Made by a program: the position numbers and the translations under genes
Origin: Candidatus Woesearchaeota archaeon
Lineage (GTDB): Archaea; Nanobdellota; Nanobdellia; SCGC-AAA011-G17; ARS1403
Assembly (NCBI GenBank): GCA_018302705.1
Contig: JAGVZI010000011.1
Location: 1-56,555, forward strand
Reading direction: 5' to 3'
Length of the DNA: 56,555 bases
Shown: positions 38,474 to 47,338 of the stretch, piece by piece
How the letters are laid out: every line of letters starts with the position of its first letter
How positions within the stretch are numbered: position 1 is the stretch's first letter
The notes under the pieces: generated by a model
The model's input: the letters and a program-made list of their open reading frames with translations, nothing else
What the model was told of the DNA's origin: nothing
Databases searched by the model: none

Positions 38474-40213
38474 TTATCCATTATCATCAATAATCTCTTT
38501 CTCATTATCTAATAGGATATTTTTTTGGTCTTTTTTATCCCTAAACCCCCTTGGAACATAGATTTTTTCTCTAGTCATTGGATTCTCTCCAGTATAATAC
38601 ATTGCAGTAGAAACAGTTCCAGGAGTAGGAGTAAATACTTGTGTTAAATTTACATAAATTTCATTTTCCTCACAGAATTTTTTGGTTTTTTCCATACTTT
38701 TCTTAGTACTACCCGGATGAGCTGCAACAAAATAAGGGACTAAATTTTTATTTGTACCTTGTTCTTTATTAATTTTTTTAAATTCTTCTAAAAATTCCTT
38801 AAAGGTAGAAGCAGTTGATTTATTCATATGTTTTAAAACAGCATCATCTAAATTTTCAGGGGCAATTTTTAATCTTGAAATAAATTCCATTATTTTTCTA
38901 AAAAGTTTTTTCTGATCTAAAATAATGTCATGTCTTATAGCACTTCTTAATTCCAAAGAGGTCTGATATTTTTTATTTAATTTCTCAACTTCGATTAATA
39001 ACGGGTACAAATCATCGCTTAAAACTCTAAAATCGCACCCCACACAATTTTGATTACAATACTCTTTTTTATCATAAACAATAACTTCTTCATTAATTAT
39101 TTGAGAGTAAATTTTACTTTCATGTTTATACAAAGCACACTTAGATCCGTACATATTTAATGTTGGCAGAGTAAGATCATTGATATGTTTAACACCGGAA
39201 GAATAAAGCAACTCAATTTCTTTCACAATACTTTCTTTACTCCTTTTAGCTACATCTTTTCCTTGAACTAAAGGAATAATACAAAAATAACAGGATCCCC
39301 AGCACCCTCTGCCAATTATAACGGAATTATTCAATCTTTCTAACATTTTACTATCAGAACCAAAATTCTTTGAATCAGGGTGTAATCTTCTTGTAAATTT
39401 GCTTTTGTAAATAAAATCAATCTCTTTCTCAGTTAAAGTATGACAAGGCCTATTATGTTGGATATAACCTTCTCCACATTTTTCTATAAAATTCCCGTCA
39501 GGTAAAAGATAAGTAATTCTAGTAAGCAAATTAAATTTACTTTTATCTTCAATACAATCTTCATAAGAAGATAAAACTCTTATTTTCTGACTAACTTCAT
39601 CTTTTTTTACTCTAAAAGCGATTCCTTCTATTGATCCCAGGTCAAGATTGGATTTAATTTTTTCAAATTTATCGATTTTAATTCTCTTCATTCTTTCCAA
39701 AATTTCAAGTATTGATCTTTCAGCGCTTGCAAACAATAACAAATCAGCTTTAGTATCATTCAAAATTCCTCTTCTTAATTTATTTTCTTTATAATCAAAA
39801 TGAGTAAATCTCCTTATTGTAGCTTCCACTCCTCCAAGGACAGTAATCACATCTTTGAAATTTTCCTTTAATTTCTGAGTATAAATCATTAAGGCTCTTT
39901 CAAGAACATGAACCATCTCTCTTTTCCTTAGCATAGGTGTATAATTTGCTAACATAGAATCTAATAATCCAGAGGTAATACAGAAGAAATATTTAGGCCT
40001 ACCACATTTCAAATAGTCTTTATCTTTTTCAGGTTGAGAGATTATCCCTACTTTATAGCCTTTTTTATCCAATAATCTGGCAATTATTACCATTCCACTT
40101 AAAGGATGGTCATAATATGGATCTCCTGTAACAAAAACAACATCAAACTCTTCGAAGTTACCATAGTACTTTTTTCCTTCTTCTAATGAAGTTGGTAAAA
40201 ATTTGAGGTTCAT
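38474..40213 (-). CDS. YgiQ-family radical SAM protein
   Basis: 579 residues. The N-terminal domain (FVTGDPYYDHPLSGMVIIAR, LGGVEATIRRFTHFDY) and the radical SAM cluster motif GRGCWGSCYFCIIPLVQGK (CxxxCxxC) define YgiQ/UPF0313. A second Cys cluster lies at CNQNCVGCDFRVL. The C-terminal part contains PYFVAAHPGSTKKSM and FTPTPGTVSTAMYYT, also typical. It binds a 4Fe-4S cluster and cleaves SAM; the reaction is unknown. Operon with ogg. Confidence 0.93.
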   Translation of the reverse strand: MNLKFLPTSLEEGKKYYGNFEEFDVVFVTGDPYYDHPLSGMVIIARLLDKKGYKVGIISQPEKDKDYLKCGRPKYFFCITSGLLDSMLANYTPMLRKREMVHVLERALMIYTQKLKENFKDVITVLGGVEATIRRFTHFDYKENKLRRGILNDTKADLLLFASAERSILEILERMKRIKIDKFEKIKSNLDLGSIEGIAFRVKKDEVSQKIRVLSSYEDCIEDKSKFNLLTRITYLLPDGNFIEKCGEGYIQHNRPCHTLTEKEIDFIYKSKFTRRLHPDSKNFGSDSKMLERLNNSVIIGRGCWGSCYFCIIPLVQGKDVAKRSKESIVKEIELLYSSGVKHINDLTLPTLNMYGSKCALYKHESKIYSQIINEEVIVYDKKEYCNQNCVGCDFRVLSDDLYPLLIEVEKLNKKYQTSLELRSAIRHDIILDQKKLFRKIMEFISRLKIAPENLDDAVLKHMNKSTASTFKEFLEEFKKINKEQGTNKNLVPYFVAAHPGSTKKSMEKTKKFCEENEIYVNLTQVFTPTPGTVSTAMYYTGENPMTREKIYVPRGFRDKKDQKNILLDNEKEIIDDNG

Positions 40214-40294
40214 ACAACTTTCTTAAAAATATAGATTTTAAATGTATCTTTTGAATAGAACTTTTTTGGAACCTTGTAAATTATATAAAGTAAT

Positions 40295-40954
40295 TCATCT
40301 TTTCTTCTCAACACCAACTTGATTGCAATAATTAATTATCGGACATTTGCTGCACCAGGGGCTTACCGGCCTGCAGATATTCTGTCCGAAAGCAACAAAC
40401 AGGTAATTGATTCTTTCCCAATATTTTTTAGGTAGCTTTCTTCTCAAAACCATTTCAGTTTCAAGAGGTGTTTTTGTTTTAATATAGCCAAGTCTGTTAA
40501 ATATCCTCTGGCAATGGACGTCAATAGCCATCGCTGGTTTTTTAAAGCCGACAACCCTGACTAAGTTAGCTGTTTTCCTTCCAACTCCAGGAAGTTTAAG
40601 CAGGTCGTCAATATCACTTGGGATTTTTCCATCGAATTCCTCTTTCAAAACAGTCGGCAGTTCTTTCAGGTATCCAGCTTTAGTCTTGTAAAAACCCACG
40701 GGGTAAATTAATTTTTCAATCTCTTTTTTGGAAAGTCTTTTCAAGCCTTCAGCGTCTTTAACTTTGGAAAATAATCTTTCGCAGACCTTTATAGTGGTTT
40801 CATCCTTAGTCCTGGCAGATAATATTGTAGCAACCAAGACATTAAAGTGGCTTTGGGTTTTAATCTTAATCAAGTCGACAACAGGGACTTTGTAACTCTT
40901 AACTACTTTCTTTAAAATTTCATATATGTTGCCAATATCTACATCTTTTTTCAT
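40295..40954 (-). CDS. nth: endonuclease III
   Basis: 219 residues. DNA glycosylase/AP lyase for oxidised pyrimidines. Helix-hairpin-helix LPGVGRKTANLV with the catalytic Lys region before it, catalytic Asp in MAIDVHCQRIFNRLG, and the 4Fe-4S cluster C-x6-C-x2-C-x5-C in ICRPVSPWCSKCPIINYC. Complete and typical. It lies near the other base-excision gene ogg, so two repair glycosylases are clustered. Confidence 0.95.
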   Translation of the reverse strand: MKKDVDIGNIYEILKKVVKSYKVPVVDLIKIKTQSHFNVLVATILSARTKDETTIKVCERLFSKVKDAEGLKRLSKKEIEKLIYPVGFYKTKAGYLKELPTVLKEEFDGKIPSDIDDLLKLPGVGRKTANLVRVVGFKKPAMAIDVHCQRIFNRLGYIKTKTPLETEMVLRRKLPKKYWERINYLFVAFGQNICRPVSPWCSKCPIINYCNQVGVEKKR

Positions 40955-41122
40955 ATCTCAAATTAAAGTATGGTTATAAATTTATAAAGTGTTTGAATAA
41001 TTGGATTCAAAAAAGTGCATAGGTTAAAAAGTAAAGTTTTTAAATGGATAATTCTTGTTTAGCCGGATACATAATAGAAATCTTAAAACCTTTTCTTTAT
41101 GTCGAATAGGAGGAAAAAATAA

Positions 41123-41302
41123 ATGGCAGATTTTCACAGAAGCGGCTTCAAAAGAGACTTTGGACCGAGAGAGTTCGGGCCAAGAGAGATGCATAAGGCA
41201 ACTTGCTCTGAATGCGGGCAGGAATGCGAAGTTCCTTTCAAACCTACAGAGGGGAAGCCAGTCTACTGCAAGGAATGTTACAGTAAAAGAAGAAAGTTCT
41301 GA
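41123..41302 (+). CDS. small zinc-ribbon protein (CxxC-x17-CxxC type)
   Basis: 59 residues. A basic, Gly/Arg/Phe-rich N-terminus (FHRSGFKRDFGPREFGPRE) precedes ATCSECGQECEVPFKPTEG and KPVYCKECYSKRR, a treble-clef or ribbon with two CxxC pairs. Proteins with this ending are common in DPANN and CPR genomes; function unknown, nucleic acid binding likely. A strong AGGAGG lies 9 nt before the ATG, one of the best ribosome binding sites in the window. Confidence 0.85.
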   Translation: MADFHRSGFKRDFGPREFGPREMHKATCSECGQECEVPFKPTEGKPVYCKECYSKRRKF

Positions 41303-41535
41303 TTCTTTTATAATATCCCAACAAGGATTTGAGCGGTAAATGCTTAAGGATAATAAATAAAAAGCTGGAGGCATAGTTATAGTTGGATTCATCCACCATT
41401 TTGCGCTTTCTATTCTTAATAATCTGCGAAGAAGACAATAGTTTAGGGGTGCCCGCTTAAATTTATTATGAAGTCATTTTTAAGTTATAACCTCATACAA
41501 AAAAGTATTTAAGCAAGAAATCCCGAGATAAGGCC

Positions 41536-41949
41536 ATGCCAATTACTCAATTAATTACTGCACCAATGATGGATGTAGGGTTGCTAATTGTGCGCTTTTT
41601 TCTAGGGACGTTCTTTATAGCGCATGGTTATAATAAATTAAAAGATAAGGAAGCTATGGTTAAGTGGCTTAATTTGATAGGATATAAGCCGGGGATTTTC
41701 TGGGCATGGGTTTTGATCATCACAGAATTCTTTGGCGGCCTGTTTGTCCTTTTCGGCTTGGGAACAAGGCTTTTCGCTTCTATGATGACTGTTGTTATGG
41801 TCATGGGCATTTATCATAGAAGAACTGTGAAGAGGTTAAACTTTGTAGAAGGTTGGGAGTTAAACTATATGACCTTAGCCTCGACAATACTGCTTATCAT
41901 AGTCGGCGCAGGAATGATCTCATTGGATTTCTATTTAGGGATTACTTAA
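41536..41949 (+). CDS. DoxX-family membrane protein
   Basis: 137 residues with four hydrophobic helices. The pattern LLIVRFFLGTFFIAHGYNKL and FFGGLFVLFGLGTRLFA is the DoxX signature. The family includes subunits of quinone oxidases and redox membrane proteins; the exact role cannot be told. Convergent with the ZIP transporter gene. Confidence 0.88.
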   Translation: MPITQLITAPMMDVGLLIVRFFLGTFFIAHGYNKLKDKEAMVKWLNLIGYKPGIFWAWVLIITEFFGGLFVLFGLGTRLFASMMTVVMVMGIYHRRTVKRLNFVEGWELNYMTLASTILLIIVGAGMISLDFYLGIT

Positions 41950-41962
41950 AGCTCAAGAAAGA

Positions 41963-42715
41963 TTATTCCAGCAACAACAAGATCGTCATAATCCCAATTC
42001 CAAGAATGATTGCAAAAAGTTGCAGTAGGGAATTTTTAGTTGTAAATTGGTATTTATGCAGCTCTGGAATTAAATCAGCGCCTGCAATGTAAATAAAGTT
42101 GCCGGCGGCAAAAGGAACTAAAAACATTAATGAGGTTTCAACCCTTGCAACTAAGATTAAAGATACAAAAGCGCCAAAAATAGCGCTCAGCGCAGTAATA
42201 AAATTCAAAAATAAAGCCCTGCTTTTGCTAAAGCCGCCATGAAGTAAGATGCCAAAGTCTCCAATCTCCTGGGGGATTTCATGCAATACAACAGCAATTG
42301 TAGTCGCAACACCAACAGGGATAGAAGCCAGATAGCTAGCGCCTATGATAAGGCCGTCTAAAAAATTGTGTAGAAGGTCCCCGATTAAGTTCATGATTGC
42401 AAATGGATGCGGATGCTCTTTGCTGGTTGGATGGTGGCAGTGCCTCCAGTTTATTATTTTTTCTACAATGAAGGAGAATAAAATCCCCGATAATATATAG
42501 ACAGAAATGCCCAGCCCAAATCCAGATTTCTCGACGATTTTAGGCAACAGATGAATAAAAACATCCCCGAGCAGGGCGCCAGCAGAAAAGCTCACTAAAT
42601 AAATAAGGCATTTTTTAAGTGTAGCAGATTTCAAAGACAAGGTCAGCACGCCAACAAGAGAAATCAAGCTTACAATTAAGACGCTAATAAAGGTATAACC
42701 GATGTAATTTATCAT
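41963..42715 (-). CDS. ZIP-family divalent metal transporter
   Basis: 250 residues, eight membrane helices. Metal-binding signature HNFLDGLIIGASYL in helix IV and HEIPQEIGDFGILLHGG in helix V. A His-rich cytosolic loop (WRHCHHPTSKEHPHPFA) lies between helices III and IV. It imports or exports zinc or a similar metal. Complete. Confidence 0.93.
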   Translation of the reverse strand: MINYIGYTFISVLIVSLISLVGVLTLSLKSATLKKCLIYLVSFSAGALLGDVFIHLLPKIVEKSGFGLGISVYILSGILFSFIVEKIINWRHCHHPTSKEHPHPFAIMNLIGDLLHNFLDGLIIGASYLASIPVGVATTIAVVLHEIPQEIGDFGILLHGGFSKSRALFLNFITALSAIFGAFVSLILVARVETSLMFLVPFAAGNFIYIAGADLIPELHKYQFTTKNSLLQLFAIILGIGIMTILLLLE

Positions 42716-42806
42716 TATAATATTGGGATTTAACTAATATATAATTGTTTTTGCTTTATTTTGCTTTAATAAAAAGGTTTAAAAGTTTCTAATACTTCTC
42801 TTTTTT

Positions 42807-43217
42807 ATGATAGAGCTCTTAATGGCTGCAGCTTTGGCTTCTGGAGGGTGCTTAGAAGACAGCGTGAATATCGACAGCGCAGACATTATTAGAATGAGTC
42901 AGCATACTATTGCAATGGTTGATTTGACAGGGGACGGCAGAAAAGAGTTCTTAGCCTATTACCTTTCTTTTGTAGACAGCAGCTCATGCATCGTATTCTC
43001 CACAGGAGACACATTAACAAAATTGTTTGAAAATAGGTTCTCTGTTGATAGGGGTGATTGGGGGCTTTACATTGGAGACTATAATCGTGACTGCATTCTT
43101 GATTTTACTGTAAGCTTGCCTAACACAGGTATTTTTTCTTATGCGGCGTGGGATGAAAAGGAAGAAAGATTTCATCTCATTGCAGACACCACTTATGCTT
43201 TGCCTGATGGGGAATAA
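42807..43217 (+). CDS. exported protein with FG-GAP/EF-hand-like calcium sites
   Basis: 136 residues. A short hydrophobic start with LASGGC could be a lipoprotein-like or cleaved signal. MVDLTGDGRKEFLAYY and IGDYNRDCILDFTVSL are D-x-[DN]-x-D-type calcium loops as in FG-GAP/VCBS repeats. Several cysteines (SSSC, RDC). Function unknown; likely extracellular. Confidence 0.6.
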   Translation: MIELLMAAALASGGCLEDSVNIDSADIIRMSQHTIAMVDLTGDGRKEFLAYYLSFVDSSSCIVFSTGDTLTKLFENRFSVDRGDWGLYIGDYNRDCILDFTVSLPNTGIFSYAAWDEKEERFHLIADTTYALPDGE

Positions 43218-43222
43218 TCAGC

Positions 43223-43283
43223 AAGGTTGTTAAGGTTGTTAAGGTTGTTAAGATAATATATGGCATTTACATATGGCATTTAC
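43223..43283. repeat. two short tandem repeats upstream of gltX
   Basis: AAGGTTGTT occurs three times in tandem (43223-43249) and ATATGGCATTTAC twice in tandem (43258-43283). They fill the gap between the preceding gene and the gltX promoter. No gene lies here; slipped-strand duplication is the simplest explanation. Confidence 0.85.
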
Positions 43284-43338
43284 TTTACAGCTTATTAAAA
43301 AACTAAATTTATATACCCTTAAGCTATCCTCTCTGAAT

Positions 43339-44949
43339 ATGAAAGAGGACATCATTCTAAAATACACGCTGCAAAATGCAGTAAAGTTTAAAGGAAAAGC
43401 AAATCCAGGGGCTGTTTTAGGAAAAATCTTGCAAGAAAATCCAAAACTAAAAGCGAAGATAAGGGAATTAACAAAAAAAATCAGCGAAGTAGTAAGCAAA
43501 GTCAATCAATTATCTGTTCCAGAGCAGGAAACCCAGCTGCTGGCATTCACTTTTAAAAAACAAAGAAAAAAAGAAAGGGATCTTTTCAGCATTTTGAGAA
43601 TCAAGGGGAAGGTAAGGACAGCATTCCCTCCAGGCCCTGAAAAATATCCTCACTTGGGCCATGCAAAAGCATTGGTTTTAAATTATGAATTGGCAAAAAG
43701 GCATAAAGGGGGATTTTATCTGCGCTTCGAGGATACTAATCCTGGACTAGTAAAGAAAGAATACTATGAAATCATGCTCGATAACTTCTCTTGGCTCGGG
43801 GTAAAATGGGATAAGCTGCAATATGCATCAGACAACATGGAGCTATTCTACAGCTATGCCAAGAAGCTGCTGGAAAAAGAAAAGGCTTATGTCTGCCATT
43901 GCAGCAAAGAATCAATAAGTGATAGCCGGCTAAAAAGTATCGAGTGTGAATGCAGAAAGGATAATATTTCATGGAGTGATTTCCTTAAAAAGAAAAAAGG
44001 GATTTTAAGGTTGAAAGGGGATATGGGGCATAAGAATACGACGATGCGAGATCCCACTTTATTCAGGTTTGTAAACACCAAGCATGCGAGGCAAGGATCA
44101 AGGTATAGTCTCTGGCCCAATTATGATTTTCAGAATGCAGTTATGGACGGGCATTTTAAGATAACGCACAGGTTAAGGAGCAAGGAATTTGAATTAAGGG
44201 CCGAGCTGCAGCAGTACCTCCAGAAGTTATTGAATCTGCATCAGACAAAAACATACGAGTTTGGCAGGTTAAATTTGGAAGGCGTTGAAAGCTCAGGCAG
44301 GATTATCCGGGAGAAAATAAATAATAAAGAGCTGCTGGGCTGGGACGATCCCAGGTTGACGACAATAGTAGCGCTAAGAAGGCGCGGTTTTCTTGCGCAG
44401 GCGATTTATGATTTTGTTTTGTCGACGGGGATTTCAAAAGCAGAATCAACTCTTGCTTGGGACGATTTAATCGCAAAAAACAAAAAAATCCTGGATCCAA
44501 TAGCCCACCGTTATTTCTTCGTCGAGAATCCCAAAAAAATAAAGATTAAAAATGCCCCTCATGTGAAAGCAAGTGCCCCGTTGCACCCGGATCATCCGGA
44601 GAAAGGGTTCAGGGTGTTTAATACCGCAGATGAATTCTATATCCAGGACGATCTGGAAAAAGACAGCATATATAGGTTCATGCATCTTTTTAATTTTAAA
44701 AAATTGGAATTTGTTTCTGAAGAATTGGACCCTAGGCTAGATGCAAAAATGATACACTGGCTTCCTGCTGCTAAAGATCTTGTAAACGTAGAGGTTGTGA
44801 TGCCAGATGCTTCTGTTAAAAAAGGATTGGGAGAGCCTCTGTTGAGGGAAGTTAAAGTTGGAGATGTTGTTCAAGGGGAAAGATTTGGTTTTATGAAATT
44901 GGATAAAAAAGAGAAAGATAAATTAAAGTTTTACTTTACACATCGATGA
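43339..44949 (+). CDS. gltX: glutamyl-tRNA synthetase, archaeal type
   Basis: 536 residues from the ATG at 43339; TATA AAATTTATATACCC is about 29 nt upstream and archaeal GluRS proteins start at this point (MKEDIILKYTLQNAVKF). It charges tRNA-Glu (and possibly tRNA-Gln, for later amidation). HIGH-type motif PGPEKYPHLGHAKAL, RFEDTNPG and GWDDPRL are clear. The KMSKS position reads VESSGRII, without the second lysine. The C-terminal beta-barrel anticodon domain is complete. Confidence 0.95.
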   Translation: MKEDIILKYTLQNAVKFKGKANPGAVLGKILQENPKLKAKIRELTKKISEVVSKVNQLSVPEQETQLLAFTFKKQRKKERDLFSILRIKGKVRTAFPPGPEKYPHLGHAKALVLNYELAKRHKGGFYLRFEDTNPGLVKKEYYEIMLDNFSWLGVKWDKLQYASDNMELFYSYAKKLLEKEKAYVCHCSKESISDSRLKSIECECRKDNISWSDFLKKKKGILRLKGDMGHKNTTMRDPTLFRFVNTKHARQGSRYSLWPNYDFQNAVMDGHFKITHRLRSKEFELRAELQQYLQKLLNLHQTKTYEFGRLNLEGVESSGRIIREKINNKELLGWDDPRLTTIVALRRRGFLAQAIYDFVLSTGISKAESTLAWDDLIAKNKKILDPIAHRYFFVENPKKIKIKNAPHVKASAPLHPDHPEKGFRVFNTADEFYIQDDLEKDSIYRFMHLFNFKKLEFVSEELDPRLDAKMIHWLPAAKDLVNVEVVMPDASVKKGLGEPLLREVKVGDVVQGERFGFMKLDKKEKDKLKFYFTHR

Positions 44950-44958
44950 ATTTTATGA

Positions 44959-45342
44959 TTAAAGCTTTCCCTGCAATGCTAATATAATAATAATTACTAT
45001 AATTAGAACAACAATGAGTGTTATTGGATCTATAACGCCCCTCTTACTTTTAAAAAAATTAATAGCCTCCACCCATCCCTTTATCATTGAAATCTCATTC
45101 TCTTGTTTATCCATCCTATTATTTAATATAGCCTCTCTAATATTTAATCTTTTCTCCATAAGTTTGATCCTAAAAATAGCTTTATCTTCCACATATAACT
45201 TAAAGTAGGTTCCAAGTGTTATAATCCCCAAAGTAAGGAGTACAATTTTATTGCTCTGGAAAAATGGTTTTTCTAAAAAAGATAAAGCAGTTATAATGCT
45301 GCCAAATATCCCTAAAACATCTAAAATAAGATCTTTCTTCAT
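44959..45342 (-). CDS. hypothetical membrane protein with coiled coil
   Basis: 127 residues from the ATG at 45342 (MKKDLILDVLG), with TATA CTTAAATATTTTT about 25 nt upstream. Three hydrophobic segments: two near the N-terminus (about 5-22 and 31-47) and one at the C-terminus (about 104-124). A charged helical stretch (50-95) lies between them. Family not recognised. Confidence 0.6.
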   Translation of the reverse strand: MKKDLILDVLGIFGSIITALSFLEKPFFQSNKIVLLTLGIITLGTYFKLYVEDKAIFRIKLMEKRLNIREAILNNRMDKQENEISMIKGWVEAINFFKSKRGVIDPITLIVVLIIVIIIILALQGKL

Positions 45343-45533
45343 AAAATAATTGCAAAGATAAAAATATTTAAGTATAATCAATTTTAAAAATATAGGTTAA
45401 AAAATAGGGGTGGTTGTAAAATATAAACACTAATAGTAACAGCAATTTATTAAGGACCTTCTGATAAGGCATTGTGATAATCAACAGCAAGCTATATAAG
45501 CAGCAATAATAAAATTTATAGTCGGGGTTTTAA

Positions 45534-45662
45534 ATGTTGGAAAAAATAGACAAAGACAAGGAGCAGAAGACTTTGGATAAATTTGGGTTAAAGGAGAAAA
45601 TAAAAGATATAACCTCCATGATCCTGTCAAAGCTGCCGATGAGGGGCGATAGCAAAAGATAA
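45534..45662 (+). CDS. 42-residue basic microprotein
   Basis: MLEKIDKDKEQKTLDKFGLK, then EKIKDITSMILSKLPMRGDS, ending KR. TATA AAAATTTATAG is about 20-25 nt upstream. The sequence could form one amphipathic helix. Function unknown. Confidence 0.5.
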   Translation: MLEKIDKDKEQKTLDKFGLKEKIKDITSMILSKLPMRGDSKR

Positions 45663-45704
45663 TCCCGTGTCTTGCAATATTAAAAATTAATTTTTTATTG
45701 AAAT

Positions 45705-45878
45705 TTGGAATTATCTGATTATGTTTCTGTTGGTGTAGGTGGAGAATGCGATAATTATCCAAGAAGTGAGTTTTATCAAAATGTACCTGAAGGAACAGAG
45801 GTTATTACTGATTTTAGGGCTGAAGGGGGAGGAAGAATTAGAAGATATTATGAGGGCATAGCTTTAATTCCAAAATAA
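45705..45878 (+). CDS. possible 57-residue protein, start uncertain
   Basis: The frame begins at a TTG just after an in-frame stop and runs to 45878 (SVGVGGECDNYPRSEFYQNV, then VITDFRAEGGGRIRRYYEG). The composition looks protein-like, but there is no ATG and no clear ribosome binding site. It may be the 3' remnant of a larger gene. Confidence 0.3.
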   Translation: MELSDYVSVGVGGECDNYPRSEFYQNVPEGTEVITDFRAEGGGRIRRYYEGIALIPK

Positions 45879-45956
45879 ATTTTTTAATTTTTTCTTAAAA
45901 GTTTTATTTCTGTAAAAATAGTAAAGTATATATAGTTTTCTTACTTTAAAGAGTAT

Positions 45957-46127
45957 ATGTCAGATTTAACATTACGAGCAGAACCACTAACAAAAGAATT
46001 AATAGCAATATCTAAAGAGAGGTCTATAAGAGAAATGGCAATGAGTTATATATGTTATCCTTACGATTTTAGAGAATTATCAGAATCTGAATTTAGATGT
46101 ATAGAAGAGCGTTATAGATTAAGGTAA
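45957..46127 (+). CDS. 56-residue hypothetical protein
   Basis: MSDLTLRAEPLTKELIAISK, then ERSIREMAMSYICYPYDFRE, and a terminal LSESEFRCIEERYRLR. TATA AGTATATATAG at 45928 lies 28 nt before the ATG, which supports expression as a leaderless gene. Helical, with two cysteines. Family unknown. Confidence 0.55.
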   Translation: MSDLTLRAEPLTKELIAISKERSIREMAMSYICYPYDFRELSESEFRCIEERYRLR

Positions 46128-46408
46128 TTTACTGATAAATATGCGTTTATATCTGGGTTCGTATAAGACAGATTGTAAGAAGTATTTATGTGTTTATACA
46201 AACTTTTTAAGGAAAGATGCATGGAAAAGTTCATTGTCTATTGAGCGAAGCGATTCAAATTCTTCTTTCCTGCATTGTTGCACAACTAGCGATTTCATAC
46301 AACCCATAGTATTTAGGATAATATCTTAACCACAACCTATAGGAGTTATGCAACACAGCATTCTTTCCAAAAAGCTTTTAAATCGAAAACTTACTAATTT
46401 TCTATTGA
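46128..46408. other. non-coding stretch upstream of rpl7ae
   Basis: About 280 bp without a convincing gene. It contains a long-range inverted repeat (TGTTGCA...ACT near 46275 with AGT..TGCAACA near 46336-46350) and, at its right end, the rpl7ae promoter AAAGCTTTTAAATCG. It could hold a small RNA; nothing more can be supported. Confidence 0.35.
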
Positions 46409-46438
46409 AACCAATGAAACCAATGGAGGTATGAGGTT
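46409..46438 (+). promoter_or_regulatory. kink-turn-like hairpin before rpl7ae, candidate L7Ae autoregulatory site
   Basis: The C-stem AACC 46409-46412 pairs with GGUU 46435-46438. A 3-nt bulge AAU 46413-46415 is followed by GA 46416-46417, which faces GA 46433-46434 (tandem sheared G-A pairs). The second stem is A46418-U46432 and ACC 46419-46421 with GGU 46428-46430, with A46431 bulged. The loop AAUGGA contains part of the ribosome binding site. It ends one base before the L7Ae start codon. Confidence 0.5.
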
Positions 46439-46819
46439 ATGGCGTTAAAATTTAATTTTCAGGTAACAAAGGAGCTTTCTGATAAAGCATTAGGGGCAAT
46501 TGAAGTAGCAAGGTCAACAGGAAAAATAAAAAAAGGTACAAATGAAGTAACCAAGGCAGTTGAAAGAGGCGTTGCTAAACTGGTTGTTGTTGCTCAAGAC
46601 ACCAAGCCTGAAGAAGTGATTATGCACCTTCCTATTTTGTGCGAGGAGAAGAATATACTCTGCATTCCAGTTGCGACAAAAGAAGAGCTGGGGGCAGCTG
46701 CTGGCTTGCAGTTAGGATGCGCCTCAGTAGCAATTACATCAGAAGGGGATTCTAGGAAGGTAATTCAGGAGATAGTAACATCTTTGGGAAAAGACACTTC
46801 AAGGGAAAAAAAGGAGTAA
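46439..46819 (+). CDS. rpl7ae: ribosomal protein L7Ae
   Basis: 126 residues. It binds kink-turns in rRNA, box C/D and H/ACA guide RNAs and RNase P. The core KKGTNEVTKAVERGVAKLVV, AQDTKPEEVIMHLPILCEEK and the AAAGLQLGCASVAI loop are typical. First gene of the operon with S28e, L24e and NDK, the standard archaeal order. The kink-turn-like hairpin in its leader suggests translational autoregulation. Confidence 0.96.
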   Translation: MALKFNFQVTKELSDKALGAIEVARSTGKIKKGTNEVTKAVERGVAKLVVVAQDTKPEEVIMHLPILCEEKNILCIPVATKEELGAAAGLQLGCASVAITSEGDSRKVIQEIVTSLGKDTSREKKE

Positions 46820-46827
46820 GATTTTAA

Positions 46828-47169
46828 ATGGCGACTAAAGAAAGTAAAAAAGGAAGAAAAGCCCAAAGGAAAGAAAAAAGAAAGGAGAAAAAGGGGATTA
46901 TTGGATTAATAGAGCAGAAAACAGTAAAGACAGAATCCGGCCAGATTAATTTTTCTCAGGCAGTTCCAGCAAAAGTCGAAGAGATAGTCGGGAGGACAGG
47001 GTCTAGAGGAGAGGTTATACAAGTGCGCTGCAAAATTTTAGAGGGATATGACCAAGGGAAAGTTATAAGGAGAAATGTAAAAGGGCCCACGAGGATTGAT
47101 GACATTTTGATGCTGAGGGAAACAGAAATTGAAGCCCGCAAACTAATTCAAGTAAAGAGGGGCGGTTAA
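46828..47169 (+). CDS. rps28e: ribosomal protein S28e with N-terminal extension
   Basis: 113 residues against about 65-75 in most archaea. The S28e core starts near residue 45: [53 protein letters not shown]. The first 40 or so residues are an extra Lys/Arg/Glu-rich tail ([20 protein letters not shown]) likely to contact rRNA. 8 nt after rpl7ae. Confidence 0.95.
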   Translation: MATKESKKGRKAQRKEKRKEKKGIIGLIEQKTVKTESGQINFSQAVPAKVEEIVGRTGSRGEVIQVRCKILEGYDQGKVIRRNVKGPTRIDDILMLRETEIEARKLIQVKRGG

Positions 47170-47173
47170 AAAA

Positions 47174-47338
47174 ATGAAATGCTCATTCTGTAAAAAGCAA
47201 ATAAAGGCAGGAACAGGAAAGATGTTTGCAAGGAATGACGGCAGGATATTTTATTTTGACAGGCAGAAATGCGAGAAAAATTTATTTGGGCTTAAAAGAA
47301 AGCCCAGGAAATCTGAAATGGACGCGATAATATCATGA
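47174..47338 (+). CDS. rpl24e: ribosomal protein L24e
   Basis: 54 residues. Zinc-finger ribosomal protein: MKCSFCKKQIKAGTGKMFAR carries the first Cys pair, and FYFDRQKCEKNLFGLKRKPR carries the third Cys; a fourth classical Cys is replaced in this short form (only three are visible). It overlaps the ndk start by 4 nt and follows rps28e by 4 nt. Confidence 0.93.
   Translation: MKCSFCKKQIKAGTGKMFARNDGRIFYFDRQKCEKNLFGLKRKPRKSEMDAIIS

Noticed and set aside
44280-44300. GluRS KMSKS loop reading VESSGRII as a sign of inactivity
   Set aside because: Archaeal GluRS proteins often vary here, and all other motifs are intact; loss of function is not supported.
46141-46329. 62-residue frame upstream of rpl7ae
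   Set aside because: Composition is not protein-like (Ser/Cys-rich, no start signals) and it overlaps an inverted repeat; more likely non-coding.
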